A DNA stretch of 60,692 nucleotides, taken from positions 1 through 60,692 of the forward strand of contig JAFQDF010000041.1 of assembly GCA_017416185.1 (NCBI GenBank). The letters are read 5' to 3'. Both the position numbers and the translations under genes were made by a program. Below are positions 15,670-24,182 of this stretch, one piece after another; position 1 is the stretch's first letter; each line of letters opens with the position of its first letter. Source of the DNA: Clostridia bacterium. GTDB taxonomy: Bacteria > Bacillota > Clostridia > Oscillospirales > CAG-272. Under the pieces are notes generated by a model. That model did not search any database and was not told the DNA's origin. It saw nothing but the letters and a program-made list of their open reading frames with translations.

Positions 15670-16184
15670 TTGATGCTTGTTAAGGTTTTGCGTATCGGCT
15701 TATAGAGTATCAGCATAACTGCAAAGTTGCCTATACAGTGGGTCAGGTCAAAGGGAATGCCCGATATCCACTTGGCAAAGGCGGTGGAAAGACCAAAGGA
15801 CACCCCACCCTCAATACAACCGAAGGCAAAATAGGTAATTGAGCATAAGGCTCCGAAGAAGAGTCCGTACAAGCCGCTGAATATGCTCCATATCCAGACG
15901 TTGTCGACCTTTTTGAAAATAAGTGCCGCGATCGCGGGTACCCACCATACGTAGCAATACATTATTATCCAGTCACCGAAGGGGTACAGCAGAGCCTGTA
16001 CCACTATAAACACGGGGATAACGCACAATACCCGCCAACCAAAGCAAAGACCGTAAAGTATCACAAGAAAGCTGACAAGCTCTATGTTCGGCAGAAAGTC
16101 AAGTGCCACCTTTGCCGCCAGCAATATCGCCACCATAATTCCTATGACAGCAATATCAAGGATACGGAATTTTTTAGCCTTCAT
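15651..16184 (-). CDS. ECF transporter S component, probably for a corrinoid
   Basis: A 177-residue integral membrane protein with about six hydrophobic segments (IAVIGIMVAILLAAKVALDFLPN; LVSFLVILYGLCFGWRVLCVIPVFIVVQALLYPFG). This is the layout of substrate-binding S components that plug into a shared EcfAAT module encoded elsewhere. It overlaps the DUF4430 gene by 11 bases and is last in an operon under a cobalamin riboswitch, so a corrinoid or a precursor is the likely substrate. No ATPase or EcfT is encoded nearby, as expected for a group II ECF system. Confidence 0.8.
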   Translation of the reverse strand: MKAKKFRILDIAVIGIMVAILLAAKVALDFLPNIELVSFLVILYGLCFGWRVLCVIPVFIVVQALLYPFGDWIIMYCYVWWVPAIAALIFKKVDNVWIWSIFSGLYGLFFGALCSITYFAFGCIEGGVSFGLSTAFAKWISGIPFDLTHCIGNFAVMLILYKPIRKTLTSIKKTLSL

Positions 16185-16560
16185 AAACGGTATACGCTAT
16201 AACGAAGCTGTCGCCGTCGTTGACAGGCTGCTCGAATATGCCGTAGTTGCAGTAGGTTTCGTTGACGTTAAAAGCCCAGTAGCTCATATCCTTGTCATAG
16301 TCGGCAGTGATGCCGTTCACGGTATTGACATACGTACCCTCTGCTTCGTAGGTTATGCCTGCTTCGTCCATTGCTTCGTTAAGGTAGAGCGCATCCGTCT
16401 TGATATCATATTTTTTGCTCTCTCCCTTGTCGTCGATGACCTCGATCGTAATGGATTTTGATCCCTCGGTGGCCTTGGGTGCGAATGCAAAATAAGCGCC
16501 GATAACTGCAGCGATAACTACTACGAATGCTATTATTGCGATAATAAGCTTCTTGTTCAT
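16174..16560 (-). CDS. Membrane-anchored DUF4430 (transcobalamin C-domain-like) protein
   Basis: A 128-residue protein with an N-terminal anchor (KLIIAIIAFVVVIAAVIGAYFAF) and an extracellular domain that matches DUF4430, a beta-grasp fold related to the C-terminal domain of transcobalamin and intrinsic factor: YVNTVNGI ... YWAFNVNETYCNYGIFEQPVNDGDSFVIAYT. No lipobox. Coupled by ATGA to the preceding HNH-repeat gene and overlapping the S component. The riboswitch suggests a surface corrinoid-capture partner of the ECF transporter (inference). Confidence 0.8.
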   Translation of the reverse strand: MNKKLIIAIIAFVVVIAAVIGAYFAFAPKATEGSKSITIEVIDDKGESKKYDIKTDALYLNEAMDEAGITYEAEGTYVNTVNGITADYDKDMSYWAFNVNETYCNYGIFEQPVNDGDSFVIAYTVYEG

Positions 16561-16799
16561 TTTCCTTTTTCCTCTTTTCTTTTTTGTTTTGCTCTTGCCC
16601 GTTTTTCACGGTTCTTATCTATTCGGGAAACTGCGGGAGGTTCTTTTAGTCCCGCCGCCTCCAACGCTCTCGGCCAAGGTCCCAGCTTCTGCTTTATAAA
16701 ACACACGTCACTGTCAGAAAAGTCTGCGCGCTTGGGAAGTCGGTCGAGTTCTTTTGCTTTAGTTATTAAAAGTTCTATTGCAAGCTCTCTTTTGTCCAT
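16557..16799 (-). CDS. Small HNH-associated-repeat protein in the cobalamin operon
   Basis: An 80-residue basic protein with one copy of the homing-endonuclease-associated repeat pattern (LPKRADFSDSDVCFIKQKLGPWPRALEAAGL) and a very basic tail (RARAKQKRKEEKGK). The start at 16799 is supported by GAAGGGAG upstream; the longer in-frame start at 16889 lies inside the riboswitch terminator stem and is rejected. It is first in the operon and coupled by ATGA to DUF4430. No nuclease residues are present. Its link to cobalamin is positional only; it may act as a small DNA-binding protein. Confidence 0.65.
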   Translation of the reverse strand: MDKRELAIELLITKAKELDRLPKRADFSDSDVCFIKQKLGPWPRALEAAGLKEPPAVSRIDKNREKRARAKQKRKEEKGK

Positions 16800-16830
16800 A
16801 ATCGCTCCCTTCAAAAGATTATTTGTACCG

Positions 16831-16871
16831 AAAAATAAAAAGTGCTTTTCCCGGACTTTCGAGAAAAGCAC
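16831..16871 (-). terminator. Riboswitch-controlled intrinsic terminator
   Basis: On the minus strand GTGCTTTTC ... GAAAAGCAC then TTTTTATTTT. It lies between the cobalamin aptamer and the first ATG, so it is the expression platform: B12 binding should favour termination. Confidence 0.8.
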
Positions 16872-16904
16872 AACCATTAACACAGACAAAACCGTACGGG
16901 TACA

Positions 16905-17080
16905 GTACGGGTATCGTGACCGGCTGCACCTCTTCTTCGTCCAAGATTGCGTTAACCTGTTACTGTGGGAGTATTCCGGCTTGCCAAAGGCTTACGGTAA
17001 TGACGGTTGCTAATGATTTGCACATTATTCCCAATTACCTGCATATGCAGTACCACGGTAACAAATATTCGGTTTACGTG
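16905..17080 (-). ncRNA. Cobalamin riboswitch
   Basis: Read on the minus strand, the leader carries the class landmarks in order: a P1/P2 region, TTGGGAATAATGTGCAAATC (the GGGAA...GTGCAAATC core), GCAACCGTCATTACCGTAA, then GCAAGCCGGAATACTCCCAC, which corresponds to the conserved GCCAGGAGACC...-type J6/3 region, then the downstream paired segment. A possible promoter (TTGCAA, 17 bases, TAATAT) lies at 17084-17112, inside the end of the EamA gene. It should repress the three-gene operon 15651-16799 when corrinoids are plentiful. Confidence 0.8.
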
Positions 17081-17095
17081 ATTATATTATCACAG

Positions 17096-17965
17096 TTATT
17101 TTGAATTTGCAATAGTTTTTTTGAATTTTATTTCATTGAGCAGCGTAAAGCCAAGTATCAGCCCTCCGCCTATCCACTGGTACCACTCCATACTTTCTTC
17201 CAGAAAGGTGACCGAGATAAGAACCGCCACAAGGGGGTCTACGTAGCTGAGTATAGACGCCTTTTGTCCCGAAAGCATACTGACGGAGGTAAAATACATA
17301 CAGTAGGTTATACCCGTGTGTACGAGTCCTACCGTTAAAAGCGCTCCCCAGCCCTTGATATCAAGCCGCATAAAGTTGAAACCGTCGGTGAAGGCTACGT
17401 AAGGCACAAGCACTACCACGGCAGACAAGAACTGAAAAAAGGTACGGTGTATGCCGTCAATGCTTTTTATGTACTTATTCAACAGTATCACGGTGGCGTA
17501 TAATACCGCCGCCCCCAGACCGAAAAGGATCCCGAGAGGGTTTCCTACCTTACCGATTCCTGTTATAAGCACAAGACCCAAGGTAGACATAATAAAGCAT
17601 ATCCAAGCCTTTGGAGTCATCTTCTCTTTAAAGAGTATGGGACAGGCTGCGGTTACGATTACCGGAGCAAAATAATAGCTCAGGGTTGCAACCGATACCG
17701 TGGTATATTTGTATGCCTCAAAGAGCAATATCCAGTTAAATGCCATAGCAACACCCGAAGCAATAACTATGGGAAGCTGCTTTTTTATATGCTTAAAATC
17801 TATATGCTGCTTTGTTGCAAGCAGAAATAAGCCGATAAATACCGACGCCAGCACGGCACGGTAAAGAGCTACCTCACTTGATGCAAGTCCCGTCATGCGG
17901 ACAAATGGGGCTATGGTTCCGAAGATAGCCATAGAGAGGGCTAATAATATAGTGTGTTTTTTCAA
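17096..17965 (-). CDS. EamA/DMT-family transporter
   Basis: A ten-helix drug/metabolite-type transporter built from two EamA repeats (first SMAIFGTIAPFVRMTGLASSEVALYRAV, second YATVILLNKYIKSIDGIHRTFFQFLSA). The start is assigned to TTG at 17965 (KKHTILLALS), with AAAGGAG spaced correctly. An in-frame ATG at 18004 has no site and falls inside a TGCAAAG repeat, so it is an artefact of the element. The length of 289 fits the family. Substrate unknown. Confidence 0.85.
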   Translation of the reverse strand: MKKHTILLALSMAIFGTIAPFVRMTGLASSEVALYRAVLASVFIGLFLLATKQHIDFKHIKKQLPIVIASGVAMAFNWILLFEAYKYTTVSVATLSYYFAPVIVTAACPILFKEKMTPKAWICFIMSTLGLVLITGIGKVGNPLGILFGLGAAVLYATVILLNKYIKSIDGIHRTFFQFLSAVVVLVPYVAFTDGFNFMRLDIKGWGALLTVGLVHTGITYCMYFTSVSMLSGQKASILSYVDPLVAVLISVTFLEESMEWYQWIGGGLILGFTLLNEIKFKKTIANSK

Positions 17966-17989
17966 AGTAAGCTCCTTTTCAAAAATACA

Positions 17990-18188
17990 AAGTGCAAAGT
18001 GCAAAATGCAAAGTTAAAGAGATTTTTGCACCTACAGGTGACAAAAATTCCATTTGATTATAAATTTGGGTTTATTAATATTTCTTACAATAAATACAGA
18101 ATACTTATTTAGAATGGATTACAGATTTTCGACCTTAAGGGAGAAAATCAACCATAACTTTCCACTGTGCATTTTGCACTTTGCACTC
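17990..18188. repeat. Gene-less TGCAAAG-family inverted element (MITE-like)
   Basis: Left arm 17990-18015: AGTGCAAAGTGCAAAATGCA then AAGTTA, followed by a hairpin ATTTTTG...CAAAAAT with inner CACC/GGTG (18022-18048). The right arm, read on the minus strand (18188-18153), has AGTGCAAAGTGCAAAATGCA then AAGTTATGG, followed by GATTTTC...GAAAATC (18124-18149). The outer 20 bases of the two arms are perfect inverted copies. About 75 bases of AT-rich non-coding DNA lie between. It fills the whole gap between EamA and tadA. Confidence 0.8.
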
Positions 18189-18647
18189 TTATACTCTCTT
18201 GTCTCTCAATTTCTTAAAAAACTTCCCCATCAGCTCAAGGCTTTCTTTTTCGCACAGTCCTTGAGAAACTTCGGGCTTGTGGTTCAAGGGGTAAGAATTG
18301 AAATTCAGCACCGAGCCGAAGGCTCCTGCTTTCGGGTCCTTGGCGGCATAGACTACACGCTTGATGCGGGAGTTTATTATTGCACCGCCGCACATAGGAC
18401 AGGGTTCAAGAGTTACGTAGAGCGTACACATATGAAGCCGCCATCCTCCAAGCACCTTGCAGGCGGAATCTATCGCCATAAGCTCGGCGTGGTAGGTTGC
18501 GTTTTTATCGTTCTCACGGCGGTTATGTGCCTTGGAAATTATATTTCCGAGGTCATCCACCACAACGGCTCCTATCGGCACCTCTCCCTCGTCAAATGCC
18601 TTTTGCGCCTCCTCTAAGGCTATATCCATATAGTATTTATCTTTCAT
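18189..18647 (-). CDS. tadA: tRNA-specific adenosine deaminase TadA
   Basis: TadA converts A34 to inosine in the tRNA-Arg anticodon. The 152-residue protein has the zinc/catalytic motif HAE at 53-55 (TYHAELMAI) and PCPMC at 82-86, with substrate-loop sequence GAFGSVLNF. The start is uncertain: 18647 (MKDKYYMDIA) fits the family N-terminus and has a weak GGATGA upstream; ATGs at 18653 and 18668 are also in frame. It ends exactly at the edge of the repeat element. It may be read from the kinase operon upstream through the 18674-18721 hairpin. Confidence 0.93.
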   Translation of the reverse strand: MKDKYYMDIALEEAQKAFDEGEVPIGAVVVDDLGNIISKAHNRRENDKNATYHAELMAIDSACKVLGGWRLHMCTLYVTLEPCPMCGGAIINSRIKRVVYAAKDPKAGAFGSVLNFNSYPLNHKPEVSQGLCEKESLELMGKFFKKLRDKRV

Positions 18648-18673
18648 AATCATCCGTAATAGTTTCATATTTC

Positions 18674-18721
18674 AACAATAACATCCCGACTCCGTGATGC
18701 GATGTCCAGGATGTTATTGTT
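18674..18721 (-). terminator. 13-bp hairpin between the FHA-ABC gene and tadA
   Basis: AACAATAACATCC pairs with GGATGTTATTGTT around a 22-base loop. No T run follows, so it may attenuate or process the transcript instead of ending it. Confidence 0.5.
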
Positions 18722-18726
18722 ATCCC

Positions 18727-21078
18727 TTAAGATTTTTCCTTTCCGACCTTTGAAAGCACTATTCTTGCAAGTATAAGACATACCACTGCATATACAGCGA
18801 GAATAATCCGTGACTGTGCAAGGTGACTTGCCTCATAAGTAAAGAAATCCTCTGCCTCATGCTGGATTATCGTTGCAAGTGCCGGATCCTCCTGGAGCCT
18901 AAGGGGAAGGGAGTTCAAGTTTGCTGTGGTACCGTAACCCTCCATACTCCAACGACATACTGCAAGCCAAGAAATATACTCGGTAACACCGCTGAGCTTA
19001 AACAACAGACCTGAAAAAAGAATCTGAGGCATAAGCAGAATAGGAGCTACAGTCATAGCACGGTCTGCATTGTTAAACAGAGACGATACAAACAGACCCA
19101 TACCTGTGGAGGATATTGCGGTAAGGAATGTGGTAATAAGCAGCTCCAAGAAGGAATTAAACACTATTCCTTCTTCGGGAATACCTACTGTTGCTCCGAA
19201 CACTCCGACTATCATAAGGCTCTGTATAAAGCAAAGTGCACCAAGAACTATAACCTTTGAAGTAACATATGAGGTAAGTGACAGACCTGTCATATACTCA
19301 CGCTTCATAATAGTCCGTTCCTTACATATCTCCTGGATCGCATTAAGCATACCTACCCAGAATCCGGAGCAGGATAAAGCAAACAGTAAGCTCTTGGTCA
19401 TTTCATACTGTTCGAACTGTTTACCGTCAGCAACAAAGGAAATAAAGAATGCTAATAAAGGTGCCTGTGCCAACAACAGCAACAATCTTTGTCTGTCATT
19501 GAAAACAAGTTTTACATATCTCCTGCTCAAAACCATAAGCTGGTTTATTCTGCTCTTTTTTGTCTTTCCTGAATCAGAGGGTGGAGCAGAAGCCTTAGTC
19601 TTTCTTTCAGGAAGGCGTGTGCGATCAAATTCTCCGCGCCAATAGGGTGCGTTATCGGTAATCATATTGTAAATGTCAACAATATCAGTAACGTTAAAGA
19701 ATCCCAGTGCTTCATCGTAGGAACCGTAGAAACAAAGATTACCGCCCTTGCCCATAAAGACAATCTTATCGCACATTTTAAGCTGTAGAGTACTGTGGGT
19801 AACAAGTATTACGGTTTTACCGCCGTCTGCCATTTCACGTAATGACTGCATAAGGTTCCTTTCAGTACCCGGGTCAAGTCCGGAGGAAGGCTCATCAAGA
19901 TACAAAAGATTAGGATCGGACAAAAGTTCGACAGCAATACTAGCTCTTTTTCTCTGTCCGCCGCTGAGTGCCTTAATGAAACTGTTTTTCTTTTCAACCA
20001 ACTCAACCATCGCTATTGCTTTATCGATAGCCGCTTCTTTTTCTGCCTTTGACGTGTCCTCAGGAAGCCTGAGATCTGCCGTATACATTAACATATCGTG
20101 CAGAGTAAGGTTATCATACACTATATCCTGCTGAGGAACATAACCAATAAGCTTCTTTAATGAATCAAAGTTCTTGTACAGATCAACACCGTTTATATAA
20201 ACCTCACCATCGCAAGGAGGTAAATATCCGCACATTGCATTAAGAATGGTAGACTTTCCGGCACCAGAACCACCAATAACCGCAACCAGTTCACCGGGTT
20301 TAACATTAAGGCTGACACGGTTGCATGTGATAAAAGACTTTCTACCCTTGCCTCTTTTTATAACAACATTGGAAGCATCAACAGAAATACCGCTCTTATA
20401 ACAGCAATAGAACACCGTACCGGATGTAAATATCAGCTTTGAGTTGGTGATTACAATTACATCCTTTTCGTGAAGTCTTTGCTTACCGGAGATAACTCTG
20501 TTGTTAACGATAACACCGTTTGTACTGCTGTTATCGATTATATAGTACGCGTTGTTTTCGTACACTATCATTGCGTGACATTTCGAAACAGAAATATGGG
20601 GTAATACGAGATTACAGCTATTATCACGACCGATCGTTAACACATTTTTGCCGGCCATAGAAGCAGCAAACCATTTATTTTCAGAACCTGAAGAGGAGAA
20701 TACAAACAGTACACCCTCCCTTACTGTTTCTATACCGTCATCTATACGAATAAAGTCACCCTCCGAAACAGCACGGGATACAATAGAGGTATTGTTGTAA
20801 ATAAGTCCATTGGTACTGGGCATATTCATATAAACAGCCTTATCCTCAATAAACCAACAATTATTCTTGAAAACAAACCTACCGTGCTCAGCCGATACAA
20901 GATGAGACGATAAAACGATATCATTTTTCGGATCGCGCCCAAAATACACAAAATTCTTACCGTAACTGTCCAGTCTTATTGTTCGTGGGGCATTATTTGA
21001 ATCGAATATCGTAACCATAGAGCTATCGGTACTCTGATAAGACCGGGCAAAACTTGTTGTTTTGTCAAAATCATTCAT
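18727..21078 (-). CDS. FHA-FHA-ABC transporter (Rv1747-like fusion)
   Basis: A 783-residue single-polypeptide half-transporter. The order is: an N-terminal tail with FDKTTSFARS; FHA domain 1 (about 25-110, FGRDPKND ... SAEHGRF ... STNGL); FHA domain 2 (about 140-215, IGRDNSCN ... SKCHAMI ... SSTNGVIVNN); an ABCG-type ATPase with Walker A GGSGAGKST, signature LSGGQRKRAS and Walker B LLYLDEPSSGLD; then six C-terminal membrane helices from about 530. This is the architecture of mycobacterial Rv1747, whose FHA domains bind phospho-threonines made by PknF. It is the last operon gene behind three kinases and a PP2C, so export is probably phospho-regulated. Substrate unknown. Confidence 0.92.
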   Translation of the reverse strand: MNDFDKTTSFARSYQSTDSSMVTIFDSNNAPRTIRLDSYGKNFVYFGRDPKNDIVLSSHLVSAEHGRFVFKNNCWFIEDKAVYMNMPSTNGLIYNNTSIVSRAVSEGDFIRIDDGIETVREGVLFVFSSSGSENKWFAASMAGKNVLTIGRDNSCNLVLPHISVSKCHAMIVYENNAYYIIDNSSTNGVIVNNRVISGKQRLHEKDVIVITNSKLIFTSGTVFYCCYKSGISVDASNVVIKRGKGRKSFITCNRVSLNVKPGELVAVIGGSGAGKSTILNAMCGYLPPCDGEVYINGVDLYKNFDSLKKLIGYVPQQDIVYDNLTLHDMLMYTADLRLPEDTSKAEKEAAIDKAIAMVELVEKKNSFIKALSGGQRKRASIAVELLSDPNLLYLDEPSSGLDPGTERNLMQSLREMADGGKTVILVTHSTLQLKMCDKIVFMGKGGNLCFYGSYDEALGFFNVTDIVDIYNMITDNAPYWRGEFDRTRLPERKTKASAPPSDSGKTKKSRINQLMVLSRRYVKLVFNDRQRLLLLLAQAPLLAFFISFVADGKQFEQYEMTKSLLFALSCSGFWVGMLNAIQEICKERTIMKREYMTGLSLTSYVTSKVIVLGALCFIQSLMIVGVFGATVGIPEEGIVFNSFLELLITTFLTAISSTGMGLFVSSLFNNADRAMTVAPILLMPQILFSGLLFKLSGVTEYISWLAVCRWSMEGYGTTANLNSLPLRLQEDPALATIIQHEAEDFFTYEASHLAQSRIILAVYAVVCLILARIVLSKVGKEKS

Positions 21079-21112
21079 ATTAGTTTATTCCTTTACTGTT
21101 ATTGACTTAATA

Positions 21113-23062
21113 TTAACCCAATTCTACCCAAATTGCGGGTCTTACAGAATAGTCTGTTCTTTGTGTTCCTCCTTCGGAGCTTGAACCGGACAGAATATCC
21201 CCCTTTATATTAACTCTTGCAGCATAATCAGAGCTATCTCCCTGACTGCGAAGCCACCATCCACACACACCGTTTTCCTGATAAGCACCTCTTGTCACAG
21301 CATATGGAGTAGCAGACGTTATCCTGTCTGAGGTATCTGGATAATATTGCTCTAACTCCCGGACAGACAGACAGAATACCTTGTCGGACAAAGTGCCATT
21401 GTGATAAGATATCTTATTCTGTTCGTTTTCTGAAAACGCAGTAGTAAAAAATACATCCTTTAACCAATATCTCAAACTTGAATTTTGCCACACACCGTTT
21501 GCATCGGTAGTATCATAGCTTTGACAGTCAAGGGCATATTTACTCAAAAGCAAATACCTTCCGTCCTGCTTATCAAGAACGATCCATTGGATAGGTTCCT
21601 GACCGTTACTGTAATTATTGTCCTGCTCATATGTACCAAACGTCACTATATCGTTGATTTCATATGATATTACAGGGGGTATATCGGTTTTATCAGAATC
21701 AGTATTTATAGAATCGGTTTCTGTATTGCTGTTAGAAACATCTGTTTGTTCGGTATCAGATGCGATACCGTCCTCTTCTATTCCCAACGGTTCGTTTATA
21801 TCCGAAGCATCAAGATATTCCCCAGACTCTTCTTTTTCTGCATATTCAACACCGTTCAACAATGAATTTACAAAAAATCCGATAACAACAGCAAGAATAA
21901 GCAACAACGGAACAAAAAAACCTTTTTTCTTCTTTTTCACATTATCCTGTCTCGTTATAACGGGCGATTCAACAGCTTCAGGTACATTGCCGGAATAGAC
22001 AGGCTTTCTTGCCGCTACTGTCTTGTCGCCGTAATCGGGAACGTCAGAATTTTCAGCTTGCCTGTACGTACCGTCAGACAGGTTTTCCAACGCACGTTTC
22101 ATTTCTGACGCCGAAGCATAACGTTGATTCGGATCGTAGGAGCAAGCACGAAGTATCACGTCAGCCATAGCCGGAGACGCATCTGCCGGAGGCGGAATCT
22201 GTGTTCCCTTCAGTCTGCGTTCAAGTGCATATCTTCGTTCGTTCGGATTAAGCATCTGTTTCTCGGTTGAAATAAACGGAGGCATATTCTTATTAAGCAA
22301 ACGGTAGAGCACCACTCCTAAAGAATATATATCTACTCTTTTATCATATCTGCCGGTATTGGCAACCTCGGGAGCCATATAGTTAAAGGTTCCTTTTTGA
22401 GATAAAGAACCGCTCACGTTTTCAAGCTCTCTTGCGATTCCGAAATCGCCGAGCTTATAATAACCGAAATCGCTTATGAATATATTTTCGGGCTTGATAT
22501 CACGGTGAATGATATTTCTGCTATCGCATATTTCAAGAGCTGAACAAATATCACATCCCAGTTTGATTATATCTTTTTCGCCGAGATAGTTTTTTTCCTT
22601 ATATACATTAAATGGGGTTAACAACTCCATTCTGATATATATGGTCCAACCTATCTCGTCCTTTTTCTCTATAACCTTATAGTCCTCAACACTTACAATA
22701 TTAGGGGTCGCCTTAAGAGTTTCCATAAGACGGATCTCGTCGATAAAATTATCAACTATACCCTTCAGATATGTTCGCGTTCCTTCCTCTCCCAGTCCCT
22801 CGGAACGTAAGGAGCTTATTTCAGCTGGGGTTGAAGGAATAGAAATAACCTTGATTGCAGAACGGGTAACTAAATTACTGTCACGACGTACGGCCTGATA
22901 AACCGTACCGTAAGAGCCATTACCCAGTATTTTCTCAACCTGCCAATCAGGCCACACCTTCTCTATACCGCTGTCAGCTCCAATACTGTTCAAGGAAGCT
23001 CCGCATGCCGGGCAATTTTTTTGCGAAGAATCAACTTCTTTTCCACACTTAGGACAAATCAT
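21113..23062 (-). CDS. Zinc-ribbon Ser/Thr kinase with C-terminal DUF6273 sensor
   Basis: A 649-residue membrane kinase. Zinc ribbon Cys3, Cys6, Cys17, Cys20; kinase domain about 40-330 with glycine loop GNGSYGTVY, Lys71 (AIKVIS), HRDIKPEN (186-193) and DFG (206-208), all intact. A linker with GDKTVAARKP near 346 comes before one membrane helix (381-403). The outer part is a Ser/Thr/Asp-rich spacer and a DUF6273 domain from about 475 (IVTFGTYEQ ... PIQWIVLD ... CGWWLRSQG ... YSVRPAIWVELG). The zinc ribbon before the kinase and the DUF6273 ectodomain are unusual compared with PASTA kinases. GGAG precedes the ATG. Confidence 0.92.
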   Translation of the reverse strand: MICPKCGKEVDSSQKNCPACGASLNSIGADSGIEKVWPDWQVEKILGNGSYGTVYQAVRRDSNLVTRSAIKVISIPSTPAEISSLRSEGLGEEGTRTYLKGIVDNFIDEIRLMETLKATPNIVSVEDYKVIEKKDEIGWTIYIRMELLTPFNVYKEKNYLGEKDIIKLGCDICSALEICDSRNIIHRDIKPENIFISDFGYYKLGDFGIARELENVSGSLSQKGTFNYMAPEVANTGRYDKRVDIYSLGVVLYRLLNKNMPPFISTEKQMLNPNERRYALERRLKGTQIPPPADASPAMADVILRACSYDPNQRYASASEMKRALENLSDGTYRQAENSDVPDYGDKTVAARKPVYSGNVPEAVESPVITRQDNVKKKKKGFFVPLLLILAVVIGFFVNSLLNGVEYAEKEESGEYLDASDINEPLGIEEDGIASDTEQTDVSNSNTETDSINTDSDKTDIPPVISYEINDIVTFGTYEQDNNYSNGQEPIQWIVLDKQDGRYLLLSKYALDCQSYDTTDANGVWQNSSLRYWLKDVFFTTAFSENEQNKISYHNGTLSDKVFCLSVRELEQYYPDTSDRITSATPYAVTRGAYQENGVCGWWLRSQGDSSDYAARVNIKGDILSGSSSEGGTQRTDYSVRPAIWVELG

Positions 23063-23074
23063 ATATAATCTCCG

Positions 23075-24181
23075 TTATTTCCCTAAGAACTTGTCGATAC
23101 CGTTAGCGATTCCCTCTGCTATTTTCTGCTGATATGTCTCATCTGCCAGTTTAAGATCCTCTTCAGGATTTGACATATAACCCATTTCTACAATAGTAAC
23201 AGGAACACGGCACCAGTTTATTCCACTCATCGTGTCTGTTTCCCACACATGCTGCTTTTTTCCACCGGTTGACTTCACCATCTCATCAAGAACATAATCA
23301 GAAAGAGCTCTGCTCTGTGAATAAAGATCACCGTTATATGGGTTTGAAGGAGTCTGACATATAGTCATTGCTCCGCTGACAGATGAATCCTCTGATCCGT
23401 TAGCATGTATTCTGATAAATGCATCGGCATCAGCGTCGTTTGCAATAGCAGCACGTTCGGAGTTACTCATATCAACATCATGGCTGGTACGTACCATTTT
23501 AACCTCATAACCACGGGCAAGAAGCTCCTCCTGAAGCTTTAGGGAAACTAAAAGATTAAGCTCATACTCATTGAGTCCGCTGACGACCCCCGAGGTACCG
23601 CTTGAGACCTTAGCTTTGGTTTCTGTGGCACCGGGGCCGACAGGCTCCTTCTGACTGTTACCGTGTCTCTGATGACCTGCATCAATTACTACTAACTTGC
23701 CGTTTTTATTCGCAGGCTCTTTTTGTGTCTCATCAACCTCAGGCTCAGGCTCATCCTCTACTTCTGTCAGGTATTCGCTGAAAACGTAATAAATATCACC
23801 GTCCAAAAGCACCTTACTCCAGGTATCGCTGGCATCCTCTATTTTTTCAACCCTTTCATTCTCCTCCAGCATACGGTATACCTCAGAATCGGTGGTAGGG
23901 GCGGTACGGACACGAACCTTGGCTGTCGCACGCATAGTAACCGTCTCTTTGCCGTCAGGAACATCTGCTATCTCTTCTGTATCATCAGGGTTTCCATCTG
24001 CAGAAGCAGATGTATCTGCAATCTCCGTGGTTTCAACGGATGCATCGCCTTTGTTACCTGTATGTATTTTGTTCCAATCTAAAGTCGTATCGCTACCCTT
24101 TGCAGGAACGTTACCGGTACAAGCACATAAAGCTACAGAAATAATTATTAAAATCAAAGCTAATATTTGTATCTTTTTCAT
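23075..24181 (-). CDS. Lipoprotein N-acetylmuramoyl-L-alanine amidase with SH3b domain
   Basis: A 368-residue cell-wall hydrolase that cleaves the MurNAc-L-Ala bond. It has a lipoprotein signal ([15 protein letters not shown], lipidated Cys about 21), an acidic spacer, a bacterial SH3 domain (about 75-140, [17 protein letters not shown]) and an Amidase_3 domain (about 163-368) with zinc ligands in [15 protein letters not shown] and FIRIHANG and catalytic Glu in VEMGYMSN. It starts one base after the preceding kinase gene ends. Its place inside the phosphorylation operon suggests that wall cleavage is one output of the system. Confidence 0.92.
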   Translation of the reverse strand: MKKIQILALILIIISVALCACTGNVPAKGSDTTLDWNKIHTGNKGDASVETTEIADTSASADGNPDDTEEIADVPDGKETVTMRATAKVRVRTAPTTDSEVYRMLEENERVEKIEDASDTWSKVLLDGDIYYVFSEYLTEVEDEPEPEVDETQKEPANKNGKLVVIDAGHQRHGNSQKEPVGPGATETKAKVSSGTSGVVSGLNEYELNLLVSLKLQEELLARGYEVKMVRTSHDVDMSNSERAAIANDADADAFIRIHANGSEDSSVSGAMTICQTPSNPYNGDLYSQSRALSDYVLDEMVKSTGGKKQHVWETDTMSGINWCRVPVTIVEMGYMSNPEEDLKLADETYQQKIAEGIANGIDKFLGK

Positions 24182-24182
24182 T

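Noticed and set aside
16800..16889. N-terminal extension of the HNH-repeat gene
   Set aside because: It overlaps the riboswitch terminator hairpin; the site GAAGGGAG supports 16799.
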